This document shows, piece by piece, positions 44,943 through 54,184 of a DNA stretch of 64,000 nt (position 1 is its first letter; each line of letters begins with the position of its first letter). The DNA comes from Echinimonas agarilytica (GTDB lineage: Bacteria; Pseudomonadota; Gammaproteobacteria; Enterobacterales; Neiellaceae). The notes beneath the pieces were generated by a model that was not told the DNA's origin, searched no databases, and saw nothing but the letters and a program-made list of their open reading frames with translations. The translations under genes and the position numbers were made by a program. Where the stretch lies: positions 186,001 to 250,000 of the forward strand of contig NZ_JAMQGP010000004.1 in NCBI RefSeq assembly GCF_023703465.1, given 5' to 3'.

Positions 44943-45863
44943 TTAGCGGCTTGATGAGAATGGTTGTCCTAATGATCGCGGCGCATCGCTTTGTCCATGC
45001 TTTCGTTGCATCATCACTAACACAACAATGGTCACCACGTAGGGCAACATGGCCAATAGGTTTGGACTAATGGAATAGCCAGAACCTTGTAGCAATAAGT
45101 GCAAAATACTGGCAAAGCCAAACAGCCACGCCCCCAACAAAACACGCGTTATACGCCAACTTGCAAACACCACCAGCGCCAAGGCTATCCACCCTCGCCC
45201 TGCAGCAATCCCTTCGGACCACATCGGGGTATACGCCAACGACAAATAAGCGCCCGCCAATCCGGCCATTGCTCCGCCAAACAGCACCGCAACATATCTA
45301 ATTTTTAATACGGGGTAGCCTAATGCATGGGACGCTTCTGGGTTCTCACCCACCGAACGGATGATCAACCCAAGACGTGTGCCTCTCATCACCCACCACA
45401 ACAATCCAAACAAACCAAACGCCAAGTACACCAATACATCTTGCGCAAATAGAGCTTTGCCAATGAGTGGAATAGAACTCAGCAACGGCAGTTCAACCGG
45501 CGCTAATCCAATCATGGAATACCCCACATAGTCAGCACCTATAAAAGCACTCAAACCGGTTCCGAAAATGGTTAATGCAAGGCCTGTAGCAACTTGATTG
45601 GCCATCAAATTTAACGCGACAAACGCAAATAATACCGACACCAACATTCCAGCAAATGCGCCTGCCAATACACCCAACCCCATATGAGACGTAACATAAG
45701 ACGCCATAAACGCCACTGCCGCGCCCATCAAAACCATGCCTTCCTGCCCTAAATTCAATACTCCAGCACGTTCCGACATCATGGCTCCCAAGGCGACCAA
45801 CAATAGCGGTGTAGCAGTTCTGACTGTGGCGAACAAAACGTTTTCGATCAGTGTGATATCCAT
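44943..45863 (-). CDS. BMP-type ABC importer permease, subunit 2
   Basis: The 306-residue inner-membrane permease has about eight hydrophobic segments. 'LGAMMSERAGVLNLGQEGMVLMGA' and 'VRSVGENPEASHALGYPV' (here RSVGENPEASHALGYPV) are the signatures of the BPD_transp_2 permeases that serve nucleoside/BMP importers (NupQ/YufQ-like). It begins within the stop codon of the first permease gene, so the two are translated together. They form the heteromeric membrane pore. Confidence 0.93.
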   Translation of the reverse strand: MDITLIENVLFATVRTATPLLLVALGAMMSERAGVLNLGQEGMVLMGAAVAFMASYVTSHMGLGVLAGAFAGMLVSVLFAFVALNLMANQVATGLALTIFGTGLSAFIGADYVGYSMIGLAPVELPLLSSIPLIGKALFAQDVLVYLAFGLFGLLWWVMRGTRLGLIIRSVGENPEASHALGYPVLKIRYVAVLFGGAMAGLAGAYLSLAYTPMWSEGIAAGRGWIALALVVFASWRITRVLLGAWLFGFASILHLLLQGSGYSISPNLLAMLPYVVTIVVLVMMQRKHGQSDAPRSLGQPFSSSR

Positions 45864-46966
45864 TATTCAGCCACCTTTGTAGATGTTGGCGTATGCATCG
45901 TTGGTGAAGTGCTCCAACGGTCGAAGACCACTCGATAATGAATGAATAAATCGCAGGCCAAGAGGAAAAACAGCAGCATGCCTTGGAACAAACCAATAAT
46001 TGATTTGGGCATGCCTTGTTCAATTTGAACCATTTCTCCGCCTACATAGGTCAGCCCCAATAAGATACTGGCAAGTAGAATTCCCAGCGGATGCATGCGT
46101 CCCATAAACACCACAATGATCGCTGCGTAACCGTACCCAAGATTCAGTGTTGGAATCAGCTGCCCTACGGGACCATTGATTTCAGACACCGCTGCGATAC
46201 CTGCCATTGCTCCACTAAAGAGCAACAACAACCAAATCAAACGGTGTTGATTAAATCCAGCAAACTTTGCTGCGGAGGCACTCTCACCCAAGACTCGAAT
46301 TTGAAATCCAAAAAGTGTTTTACTCAATAAAAACCAAACCACAGCCAGCATGAACAGCGCAATAAAAATGGCAGCCGTCACCCGATAATCTTCAGATAAC
46401 AATGGCAATAAAGTGTGTTCTGAAAATAAGGCAGACTCAGGAAAGTTATATCCATCAGGGTCCTTGAGTGGACCATGCACACCCCATAGCAATAAATTCA
46501 GGGCAACATAATTGAGCATAATGGTGGTTAAAATTTCATTGGCACCAAATTTAGTTTTAAGCACAGCGGTCACGCCCGCCCAGGCCATACCGGCCAATGC
46601 TCCACTGAGAAGAATCACAGGTATGACCCAAAAGCCCTCAACGTCAGCTAGCTCAAGCGTCACCATTCCTGCCATTAAAGCCGCAAACAAAAACTGCCCT
46701 TCAGCACCAATATTCCAAACTTGCCCTTTAAAGCACAGCGTTAAACCAATGGCGCAAAGTAATAATGGAGTTACCTTGACCAACAACTCCGTTAAGCCAT
46801 ACATATCGCTCACGGGGTTAATAAAATAGTTATAGAGACTTTCGCCCGGAGGATGACCCAATAATTGAAACAATGCGGCACCGGCCAGCAAGGTTAAAAC
46901 CACCGCCAACACAGGCGACAAATAGATCATGTGTTTAGATGATTGAACTCGTTTCTCAATACGCAT
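45863..46966 (-). CDS. BMP-type ABC importer permease, subunit 1
   Basis: The 367-residue permease has a membrane segment near residue 14 and about nine further ones. 'LGLTLCFKGQVWNIGAEGQFLFAAL' and 'VLGESASAAKFAGFNQ' are the family motifs (NupP/YufP-like). The ATG at 46966 has AGGAG 8 bp before it; the gene overlaps the ATPase stop by 11 bp. It should form a heterodimer with the next gene product. Confidence 0.93.
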   Translation of the reverse strand: MRIEKRVQSSKHMIYLSPVLAVVLTLLAGAALFQLLGHPPGESLYNYFINPVSDMYGLTELLVKVTPLLLCAIGLTLCFKGQVWNIGAEGQFLFAALMAGMVTLELADVEGFWVIPVILLSGALAGMAWAGVTAVLKTKFGANEILTTIMLNYVALNLLLWGVHGPLKDPDGYNFPESALFSEHTLLPLLSEDYRVTAAIFIALFMLAVVWFLLSKTLFGFQIRVLGESASAAKFAGFNQHRLIWLLLLFSGAMAGIAAVSEINGPVGQLIPTLNLGYGYAAIIVVFMGRMHPLGILLASILLGLTYVGGEMVQIEQGMPKSIIGLFQGMLLFFLLACDLFIHYRVVFDRWSTSPTMHTPTSTKVAE

Positions 46967-48476
46967 GTTGGTTCTCCTGATGTTCAAAAGAACCTGCCAT
47001 CCATTGGCCTAGTTGCTCCAGTGATACTTTTGATTTGTTTTCTAAAGGAGATAGTCGGCCGGCACACAAAGCACCGAGCCTATCTGACAATAAAAATAAT
47101 TCGTCGAGATCTTCACTCAGCACCAAAATTGCAGCCCCCTGATCACGTAAAGCGATGAGCTGCTGATGAATCAAATTTGCCGCTCCAACATCAACTCCCC
47201 AAGTTGGATGAAAGCACACTAAAATATTGGGCGACTGTTCAACTTCTCGGCCAATAATAAACTTTTGTAAGTTGCCTCCAGACAAACTACTTGCAATATC
47301 ATCAGGGCCAATGGCTTTCACTGCATAGCGTTTGATAATGTCTTGAGCACGCTGTTTGACAAATTTCCAGTCAATCAATCCCCCGCGAACTCCGTGATTC
47401 ACGCAGCCGGTCAGTAAGTTGTTTTCGCTTAAGTTCATGGTCGCAACCGATCCACGAGCGATGCGGTCAGCTGGCACCACTGCCAAGCCCATTCGACGCC
47501 GAGCTTGGACAGACGTATTGCCGATTTCACCCAATGGCACTCTTATATCGCCACTTGTGGGTGTGAGTTCGCCATTAATAAGATCGACAAGCTCGTCTTG
47601 ACCATTTCCGGCAACGCCAGCTAAGCCCACAATTTCACCGGCATTTAAAGTTAAATTGATATCACGTAAATGAATCGAGAAAGTGTCCGACGGTTCAACC
47701 TCTACTCCCTTTAAAGCGAGCGCCATTTCTCCGCGTTTACCAGCAGCAAAGTCATGCTTCAATTCCAGCTCGTCACCTAACATCAACTTCGCCATGTCCG
47801 AAGGCGAAGAGTTTCGAGGTACGCAGCTACCGGTGACTTTACCTGCCCGCAGAACAGTCGCGCGGTCACACAGTGCATTCACTTCATGCAATTTGTGTGA
47901 AATAAACAAAATACTGCAACCTTTAGAGGCAAGCTGTTTGAGCACTACGATCAGGTGCTCGGCTTCAGCGGGCGTCAGCACTGCGGTGGGTTCATCCAGA
48001 ATTAAGAGTTGAATGTCTTGTAACAAACACCGAATAATCTCAACTCGTTGCTGCTCTCCCACCGATAAAGTCGCCACGCACCGGTCTGGGTTTACATCAA
48101 GACCGTACTCGATTCCAACATCGATAATACGCTGGCGCAATGACGCCATATCCCCCACGTCTTGGGGATCCAGATACAGCGCAATGTTCTCCACTACGGT
48201 AAGGGTCTCGAACAATGAAAAGTGCTGAAATACCATCCCCATGCCTAACTTACGTGCATGTGCAGGGCCTTCGATAACGACTTCTCGATTATTCCACAGC
48301 ATTTGTCCGCTATCGGGTTTGACGACGCCGTAGATCATTTTCATTAATGTACTTTTACCCGCTCCATTCTCTCCAAGAATGGCGTGAACCTCACCTGGAG
48401 CAACCTTCAAGCTCACCGAATCGTTCGCGATACAACCCGGGTAAGATTTGCTCACTGCTATTAGCTCTAACCGCAT
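46956..48476 (-). CDS. BMP-type ABC importer ATPase, double nucleotide-binding domain
   Basis: The 506-residue protein has two fused ABC domains. The first has Walker A 'GENGAGKSTLMKMI', signature 'LSVGEQQRVEIIRCL' and Walker B 'LLILDEPTAVLTPAE'. The second has a degenerate Walker A around 'GVAGNGQDELVDLI' and signature 'LSGGNLQKFIIGREV', as expected for sugar/nucleoside-type importers (YufO/NupO). I start it at ATG 48476, where the family N-terminus begins ('RLELIAVSKSYPG'), not at ATGs further upstream. It is first in the operon, 50 bp after the predicted sigma-54 transcription start. The whole transporter should bring in purine nucleosides or bases. Confidence 0.93.
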   Translation of the reverse strand: MRLELIAVSKSYPGCIANDSVSLKVAPGEVHAILGENGAGKSTLMKMIYGVVKPDSGQMLWNNREVVIEGPAHARKLGMGMVFQHFSLFETLTVVENIALYLDPQDVGDMASLRQRIIDVGIEYGLDVNPDRCVATLSVGEQQRVEIIRCLLQDIQLLILDEPTAVLTPAEAEHLIVVLKQLASKGCSILFISHKLHEVNALCDRATVLRAGKVTGSCVPRNSSPSDMAKLMLGDELELKHDFAAGKRGEMALALKGVEVEPSDTFSIHLRDINLTLNAGEIVGLAGVAGNGQDELVDLINGELTPTSGDIRVPLGEIGNTSVQARRRMGLAVVPADRIARGSVATMNLSENNLLTGCVNHGVRGGLIDWKFVKQRAQDIIKRYAVKAIGPDDIASSLSGGNLQKFIIGREVEQSPNILVCFHPTWGVDVGAANLIHQQLIALRDQGAAILVLSEDLDELFLLSDRLGALCAGRLSPLENKSKVSLEQLGQWMAGSFEHQENQHAY

Positions 48477-48537
48477 ACTTAATCCACCACAAGCCTGACT
48501 CATTAGACAGAAGTTATCTGCATTTGAAGAGTTAAAA

Positions 48538-48553
48538 GGCAATATGCATGCCA
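48538..48553 (-). promoter_or_regulatory. Candidate sigma-54 promoter of the ABC/TetR/8-oxoguanine deaminase operon
   Basis: On the minus strand TGGCATGCATATTGCC gives GG and GC 10 bp apart in TGGCA and TTGC contexts. Predicted start is near 48527, 50 bp before the ATPase ATG. Confidence 0.75.
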
Positions 48554-48604
48554 GATAAAGACCGAAAACCACAATAAGCTAAACTTTATAAAATACTGTC
48601 TAGT

Positions 48605-48620
48605 TGGCCAGCCTTTTGCT
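48605..48620 (+). promoter_or_regulatory. Candidate sigma-54 promoter of the xdh operon
   Basis: TGGCCAGCCTTTTGCT has GG (48606-48607) and GC (48618-48619) exactly 10 bp apart. Predicted start near 48631, about 60 bp before the xdhA ATG. It is back to back with the leftward sigma-54 site 52 bp away. Confidence 0.78.
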
Positions 48621-48693
48621 TTGTAGATATCAGATAAGCATAAAAATCGGCCTACCACATCAGTGTTTATGGCCCGTTGGGAGAAGAATTGGA

Positions 48694-50130
48694 ATGGCTC
48701 TTTACGTCAACAATATAAGAGTAGACACGGAAAAAATGGCGCCTGATATGACCTTGCTTCAATACCTTCGCCAACATCAGCAATTGACTGGAACGAAAGA
48801 GGGATGTGCATCAGGAGATTGCGGAGCTTGCACCGTTATGGCGATTGACAGCAATAAAGGCATGCAAGATGCAAAAGCAATTAACAGCTGTATTTCTCCG
48901 TTATCGAGTCTTGATAGGCACCACATCATTACTATTGAAGGATTAGCAGACGCCACATTCCATCCAGTACAAGAAAAAATGGTGGAATGTCACGGCTCTC
49001 AATGCGGATTTTGCACACCAGGTTTTGTTATGAGCATGGCCACTTTGCATACCTCGCGCACCGATTTAAGCACTGCCCCCACCAAGGAACAACGCGCAGC
49101 CGTACTAGATGCAATCTCGGGCAACTTATGCCGTTGTACGGGATATCGCCCTATCATTGAGGCTGGGTGTCAGTCCCTACAAAAACCTGCCCAAACAAAC
49201 AAGTTTTTGCACAACAACGAACCAGATGCACCTTTATCGAGCGCAATATCGGTTCAGAAAACTGACCAATTTTACGTAAAACCAACCACCGAACTAGAGC
49301 TTCAGGGAATTTTAACAGAACACCCCGATGCTCAAATCATCGCAGGTGGCACTGATTTAATGTTAGAGGTGACACAAAAGTATAAGTCATTACCCAAGCT
49401 CATTGATGTGACGAGCATAGGGACATTAAATCAGGTACAGCACACTCCAACTAGTTTATTGATTGGGGCAGCCGCGTGTTACAGCCACATTGAAACTGAG
49501 CTGACTCATGTGTCCCCTTCATTTAAGGAGTTATTGCAACGCTTAGGATCTCGACAAATTAGAAACCGGGGCACCATCGGCGGCAATATCTGTAACGCCA
49601 GCCCCATTGCCGACACACCTCCCATCTTAATGGTACTGAATGCCATTTTGCATCTCACCAATCATCAAGGTCAGCAGCGTTCAGTCAATATCAATGACTT
49701 TTACCAAGGTTATAAAAAAACAGTATTGCAGGCCGGAGAATATCTCGCTCATATTGAAATTCCGCTTTCGGCACTTCATCAGCCGATTAAGCTTTATAAG
49801 GTCAGTAAACGCTATGAAGATGATATTTCGGCGGTAATGGGCGCGTTTACTCTCACGCAAGATGGGGCCATAAGAATGGCATTTGGAGGCATGGCCGCCA
49901 CGCCGGTTCGCGCAGTCCAAACCGAAAGCATTCTAACGCTCGATGAGAATAATCAATTCAGCGCAGCCAGTCTCGACCAAGCACGCGCATGCTTAAGTAG
50001 AGAGTTTAGCCCCATCAGCGATGTGCGAGCCTCAGCTGAATATCGCTCTGAGATGGCATCAAACTTACTCGTCAAAGCCTGTCTTGAATTGACTTCTAAC
50101 ATCAGCATAGGAGCTTTTGAGCATGCGTAA
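48694..50130 (+). CDS. xdhA: Xanthine dehydrogenase small subunit (2Fe-2S and FAD)
   Basis: This 478-residue subunit passes electrons from the molybdenum centre to FAD and NAD. It has the plant-type ferredoxin cluster ('KEGCASGDCGACTV', Cys ligands), the second cluster with 'CHGSQCGFCTPGFVMSM' and 'GNLCRCTGYRPI', and a FAD-binding domain at about 195-365 with 'IIAGGTDLMLEVT' and 'GSRQIRNRGTIGGNICNASPIAD'. The C-terminal part is the FAD domain's CO_dehydrogenase-like end. The ATG at 48694 has GGAGAAG 10 bp before it. First gene of the purine catabolic operon; overlaps xdhB by 8 bp. Confidence 0.96.
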   Translation: MALYVNNIRVDTEKMAPDMTLLQYLRQHQQLTGTKEGCASGDCGACTVMAIDSNKGMQDAKAINSCISPLSSLDRHHIITIEGLADATFHPVQEKMVECHGSQCGFCTPGFVMSMATLHTSRTDLSTAPTKEQRAAVLDAISGNLCRCTGYRPIIEAGCQSLQKPAQTNKFLHNNEPDAPLSSAISVQKTDQFYVKPTTELELQGILTEHPDAQIIAGGTDLMLEVTQKYKSLPKLIDVTSIGTLNQVQHTPTSLLIGAAACYSHIETELTHVSPSFKELLQRLGSRQIRNRGTIGGNICNASPIADTPPILMVLNAILHLTNHQGQQRSVNINDFYQGYKKTVLQAGEYLAHIEIPLSALHQPIKLYKVSKRYEDDISAVMGAFTLTQDGAIRMAFGGMAATPVRAVQTESILTLDENNQFSAASLDQARACLSREFSPISDVRASAEYRSEMASNLLVKACLELTSNISIGAFEHA

Positions 50131-52474
50131 ATTGGTTCAACCAAACTCGTCAAATCAAGCCTCTGTGCAACAGGGTGTGGGGCAATCATTGCAGCATGAA
50201 TCAGCGCGCAAGCATGTTACCGGAAGCGCAGAGTACATTGACGACATGCCAACCTCACCGCAATTGCTCCACGTAGCAACAGGACAATCTGCGCGCGCTC
50301 ATGCGCGTATCGTCTCGCTCGATTTATCCGAAGTACAAACAGCTGCCGGCGTGGTCGATGTGATCACCCAACAGGACATTCCTGGCCAAATCGACGTAGG
50401 TCCCGTTTACGGTGGCGATCCGCTGTTGGCTGGCGACACCGTGGTCTATGCAGGCCAACCCATTTTTGCCGTCGCGGCTACCAGCATTGAAGCAGCTAAA
50501 CGAGCCGTTTGTTTAGCAAAAGTGGAATATCAAGCTTTGCCTGCGGTGCTCACCATTGATGATGCGATTGCTGCCGATAGTTTTGTATTGCCACCTCATC
50601 AACATCTGCAGGGTGATCCCGAACAGGCAATTGATAGTGCGCCATTTCAAACCGAAGGCGAGATCTATGTGCGTGGCCAAGAACACTTCTATCTCGAAGG
50701 CCAAATCAGTCAGGCATCGGCAACCGAAGACGGAGGCATTCATGTCATCAGTTCAACGCAGCACCCCACAGAGATTCAAAAACTAGTCTCTGAGGTGTTA
50801 GGTCTTGGGCTGCACGAAGTTGTTGCTGAAGTCCGCCGTATGGGGGGAGGATTTGGTGGAAAAGAGAGCCAAGCAGCACCGCTGGCATGCATCGCTTCTT
50901 TGTTTGCTATTCGCCAAAGACGCCCGGTGCGTTACCGCATGCCTCGCCAAGACGACATGGTGCAAACCGGCAAACGCCACGACTTCAAAAATAACTGGCG
51001 TGCAGGGTTCGATAGCGACGGACGTTTACACGGGGTGTCTATGACGCTGGCAGGCAAATGCGGTTGCTCGCCCGATCTTTCTGAAGGAATTGTCGATCGC
51101 GCCATGTTTCATGCCAGCAATGCCTATTCGTTCAATGCCGCGCGCATTGTTGGGTTACGTTGCAAAACCAACACCGTCTCGAATACTGCCTTTAGGGGCT
51201 TTGGCGGACCAAAAGGCATGATGGCTGCCGAAACCCTAATGGATGATATAGCGCGCACGGTGAAAAAAGATCCGCTCGATGTTCGGCTCATCAACCTCTA
51301 TCAACCGGGTCAAGACGAAACGCCTTATGGCCAAGTCGTGGAACAACATGTACTGCCTGAATTGATGCGCACACTAGAACAAAGCTCTGACTACCGTCAA
51401 CGCAGAAACACCATCAATGCATTTAATAACGCCAACCGCTATGTGAAAAAGGGCTTGGCGATGACGCCTGTTCAATTTGGCATTTCTTTTACCGCCAAGC
51501 ATCTAAATCAAGCCGGTGCACTACTGCATATCTACACCGATGGCACCATGCTGATCAGTCACGGCGGTACAGAAATGGGGCAAGGCTTGAATACCAAAAT
51601 TCAACAAATTGTCGCCAGCGCATTCGACGTTCCGGTCGCCATGGTCAAGGTTAGCTCTACTCGAACCGATAAGGTTCCTAACACATCTCCCACTGCTGCT
51701 TCATCAGGCACCGACCTCAATGGCATGGCTGCATTAAACGCATGCAACAAAATAAAACGAGAACTCAGCAAGTTTGCTGCGACACACTTCAACATTGAAG
51801 AATATGAGCTGAAATATCACAACGGCCAAGTCACCGCTGGTGAGCAAGTCATGAACTTTAACGAGTTTGTTCAATTGGCCTACCTGAACCGAACATCGCT
51901 TTCAGCAAACGGCTTTTACAAAACACCGAAAATTCATTACGACAAAAACACCGGACAGGGCCAACCATTTTTTTACTTTGCAAATGGCGCAGCGGTGTCT
52001 GAAGTGACCATCGACACGCTCACCGGCGAATACAAAGTGAATCGAGTGGATGTGCTGCAAGACGTTGGAAAATCGCTCAATCCAGCCATCGACATGGGGC
52101 AAATTGAAGGCGGTTTTGTACAAGGAATGGGTTGGTTAACCACCGAAGAATTGCTCTGGGACAAACAAGGCAGCGTCATCTCTGATAGCCCTGCGAATTA
52201 CAAAATTCCAACCGCGTTTGACACCCCCGAACAATTTAACGTGGCGCTCTATCGCCGCGAGAACACGGCTAACACCATTCACCAATCCAAAGCCGTGGGA
52301 GAACCGCCGCTGATGTTAGGCATATCGGTTTGGGCCGCACTCCGTGATGCCATCTCAAGCACCTCTAACTACCGATTAAGCCCCCAACTCGACACCCCAG
52401 CAACCCCAGAAAGAGTGTATTGGGCGCTGCAACAATGTGCTCAATACAATCAACAACATCAGGAGGCTTCATGA
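50123..52474 (+). CDS. xdhB: Xanthine dehydrogenase large subunit (molybdopterin)
   Basis: The 783-residue subunit oxidises hypoxanthine and xanthine to urate at a molybdopterin centre. Typical motifs are 'VRRMGGGFGGKESQ', 'NTAFRGFGGPKGM' (with the substrate-binding Arg), 'GGTEMGQGLNTKIQQI' and 'SKAVGEPPLMLG', which holds the catalytic Glu. Length matches XdhB. Start at 50123 has AGGAG about 9 bp before it. It needs molybdenum cofactor with a sulfido ligand, supplied by XdhC, which is encoded next. Confidence 0.96.
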   Translation: MRKLVQPNSSNQASVQQGVGQSLQHESARKHVTGSAEYIDDMPTSPQLLHVATGQSARAHARIVSLDLSEVQTAAGVVDVITQQDIPGQIDVGPVYGGDPLLAGDTVVYAGQPIFAVAATSIEAAKRAVCLAKVEYQALPAVLTIDDAIAADSFVLPPHQHLQGDPEQAIDSAPFQTEGEIYVRGQEHFYLEGQISQASATEDGGIHVISSTQHPTEIQKLVSEVLGLGLHEVVAEVRRMGGGFGGKESQAAPLACIASLFAIRQRRPVRYRMPRQDDMVQTGKRHDFKNNWRAGFDSDGRLHGVSMTLAGKCGCSPDLSEGIVDRAMFHASNAYSFNAARIVGLRCKTNTVSNTAFRGFGGPKGMMAAETLMDDIARTVKKDPLDVRLINLYQPGQDETPYGQVVEQHVLPELMRTLEQSSDYRQRRNTINAFNNANRYVKKGLAMTPVQFGISFTAKHLNQAGALLHIYTDGTMLISHGGTEMGQGLNTKIQQIVASAFDVPVAMVKVSSTRTDKVPNTSPTAASSGTDLNGMAALNACNKIKRELSKFAATHFNIEEYELKYHNGQVTAGEQVMNFNEFVQLAYLNRTSLSANGFYKTPKIHYDKNTGQGQPFFYFANGAAVSEVTIDTLTGEYKVNRVDVLQDVGKSLNPAIDMGQIEGGFVQGMGWLTTEELLWDKQGSVISDSPANYKIPTAFDTPEQFNVALYRRENTANTIHQSKAVGEPPLMLGISVWAALRDAISSTSNYRLSPQLDTPATPERVYWALQQCAQYNQQHQEAS

Positions 52475-53313
52475 ATTCATTGAATTGGAGTGATGCCATT
52501 TTACACTGCCAACATGCGGGGCAAGGTTATGTCATCGCAACCATTATTGACGCCCAAGGTTCCACGCCACGAGACGGCGGCAGCAAAATGGTCATCGACG
52601 ACGCACATTGCTATGACACGCTAGGCGGCGGACAGCTGGAATTTCTGGTCACCCAACAAGCCAGAGAATTATTGGCCGCTAATCAAAGTTGTCAAATCAT
52701 GCGTCCTATTCCACTGGCCGCAGAAGCTGCGCAATGCTGCGGTGGCAATGTACTGGTCATGCTTGAGTGCTTTGCCAAAGTGGACTGGCAAATCAATTTA
52801 TTCGGCGCGGGGCATGTGGCACAAGCGCTAGTGAAAATACTAGCCGAGCTGCCTTGCCAAGTGAATGTCATCGATAGCCGCGCTGAGTACTTGCAGCATT
52901 TCAACGCCGCCAATTGTCGCGTGATACATCATGCCGACCCCACCCAAACTATTGCCGAATATGTTGATAACAGTTGGAACATCATTTTCACGCATGACCA
53001 CCAACTAGATTACAAGCTATGCTCTGAATTACTCCGATACGACCGTTGGGCATTTGTTGGCCTTATTGGTTCTCGCACAAAAGCACAACGATTCCATCAA
53101 CGACTCAAAGCTGATGGATTTGAGGAGCAGTACCTAACGTGCCCGATCGGTTTACCTGATGTTCGAGGCAAACGCCCTATGGAAGTTGCCGTATCCATCG
53201 CTGCTCAACTGCAAAGTTTGTATTACCAAGAACAACCTCGACACAAACGTAAATCCACATCATGGCGAACGATTAAAAAATTGATTGGCTCGAATCAGTT
53301 GGAGAGTTATTGA
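52471..53313 (+). CDS. xdhC: XdhC, molybdenum cofactor sulfuration/insertion protein
   Basis: XdhC binds molybdenum cofactor, protects its sulfido ligand and hands it to xanthine dehydrogenase. The 280-residue protein has the two-domain form: an N-terminal XdhC_CoxI domain ('GSTPRDGGSKMVI', 'LGGGQLEFLV') with the conserved 'QCCGG' cysteines (near 88-92) and a Rossmann C-terminal domain ('INLFGAGHVAQALVKIL', 'DVRGKRPMEVAVSIAAQL'). AGGAGG precedes the ATG, which overlaps the xdhB stop. Confidence 0.95.
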   Translation: MNSLNWSDAILHCQHAGQGYVIATIIDAQGSTPRDGGSKMVIDDAHCYDTLGGGQLEFLVTQQARELLAANQSCQIMRPIPLAAEAAQCCGGNVLVMLECFAKVDWQINLFGAGHVAQALVKILAELPCQVNVIDSRAEYLQHFNAANCRVIHHADPTQTIAEYVDNSWNIIFTHDHQLDYKLCSELLRYDRWAFVGLIGSRTKAQRFHQRLKADGFEEQYLTCPIGLPDVRGKRPMEVAVSIAAQLQSLYYQEQPRHKRKSTSWRTIKKLIGSNQLESY

Positions 53314-53837
53314 TGACCTTGGATAGCTTTAATGCGCTCACTCACGCAGATGCCAAACATCAACTTCTTGGCTGTTGTCACTGCCAACAATGGGCAACGG
53401 CACTTGCCAACATGCGCCCTTTTGAGTCCCTTGAACAGCTGCTTCAGTTGGCTGACCAACTATGGTTACAAGCCAATGAAGCTCAAATTTTGGAGGCATT
53501 TTCCGGTCATGCTCGAATTGGAGATATTGAATTGTTACGTTCTAAATATGCTGGACGAGCAACCGGAGAGCAGGGTCAAGTGTTGGCCGCATCGGATGAC
53601 GTGCTCAATGAATTACAACGCTTAAACGATCTGTATTTCGAGAAAAACCAATTCATTTTCATCGTTTGCGCCAGCGGCAAACCTGCCCATGTCATGCTCG
53701 AGCTACTTCAGCAGCGTATCCACAATTGTCGTGATACTGAACTGCAAAACGGCGCTGTTCAGCAAGGATATATAACGCGCCTACGCCTGCAACAACTGTT
53801 TATCAGCACCAACGCCCAAGCGAGGGTCCAACCATGA
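53313..53837 (+). CDS. uraD: OHCU decarboxylase
   Basis: UraD decarboxylates 2-oxo-4-hydroxy-4-carboxy-5-ureidoimidazoline to (S)-allantoin, the step after HiuH. The 174-residue helical protein has 'EAFSGHARIGD', a variant of the family's HPRIG motif containing the catalytic His, then 'EQ' and 'LNDLYFEKNQFIFIVCASGK', which is strongly conserved. The usual Pro after the His is Ala here. GGAGAG lies just before the ATG, and the gene overlaps both neighbours, so it is translated in the xdh operon. Confidence 0.93.
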   Translation: MTLDSFNALTHADAKHQLLGCCHCQQWATALANMRPFESLEQLLQLADQLWLQANEAQILEAFSGHARIGDIELLRSKYAGRATGEQGQVLAASDDVLNELQRLNDLYFEKNQFIFIVCASGKPAHVMLELLQQRIHNCRDTELQNGAVQQGYITRLRLQQLFISTNAQARVQP

Positions 53838-54172
53838 TCAAATCTCCTATTACAACCCATGTTCTTGATACTGAGTCTGGACGCCCCGCACAACACATTT
53901 CAGTCACTTTATACGAGGCAAGCCACAATCAACTCATTGCCAATGGCATGACAGACGATGATGGACGCATCATGCAATGGCCAGAGCAGTTTTCAATTGC
54001 GCCCGGAGACTACCGCATTTGTTTTGAGCTTTCCGACTGGTTTTTAACGCAGCAACGCACTGGCTTTTATCCCAAGGTGAGCATCGACTTTTCAGTCACG
54101 GATCCCACACAGCACTATCATGTTCCACTGCTACTCAGTGCGCATGGTTACTCAACTTACCGTGGCAGCTAG
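53834..54172 (+). CDS. hiuH: 5-hydroxyisourate hydrolase (transthyretin-like)
   Basis: HiuH hydrolyses 5-hydroxyisourate from the urate oxidase step. The 112-residue protein has the family signatures: 'THVLDTESGRPA' near the start, 'GDYRICFELSDWF' in the middle and the final 'YSTYRGS', the diagnostic C-terminal tetrapeptide. There is no signal peptide, so it is cytoplasmic. It overlaps uraD by 4 bp. Confidence 0.96.
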   Translation: MIKSPITTHVLDTESGRPAQHISVTLYEASHNQLIANGMTDDDGRIMQWPEQFSIAPGDYRICFELSDWFLTQQRTGFYPKVSIDFSVTDPTQHYHVPLLLSAHGYSTYRGS

Positions 54173-54184
54173 GGAGCCCTTACT

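Larger units (their letters stand above)
48514..48637. repeat. Three CAGATAA elements in the ABC/xdh divergent promoter
   Basis: CAGATAA occurs on the plus strand at 48552-48558 and 48631-48637 and on the minus strand at 48514-48520. All three lie in the 217-bp divergent promoter; the first abuts the leftward sigma-54 -24 element and the last is at the predicted xdh start site. The motif is short, so regulator binding is only suggested. Confidence 0.35.
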
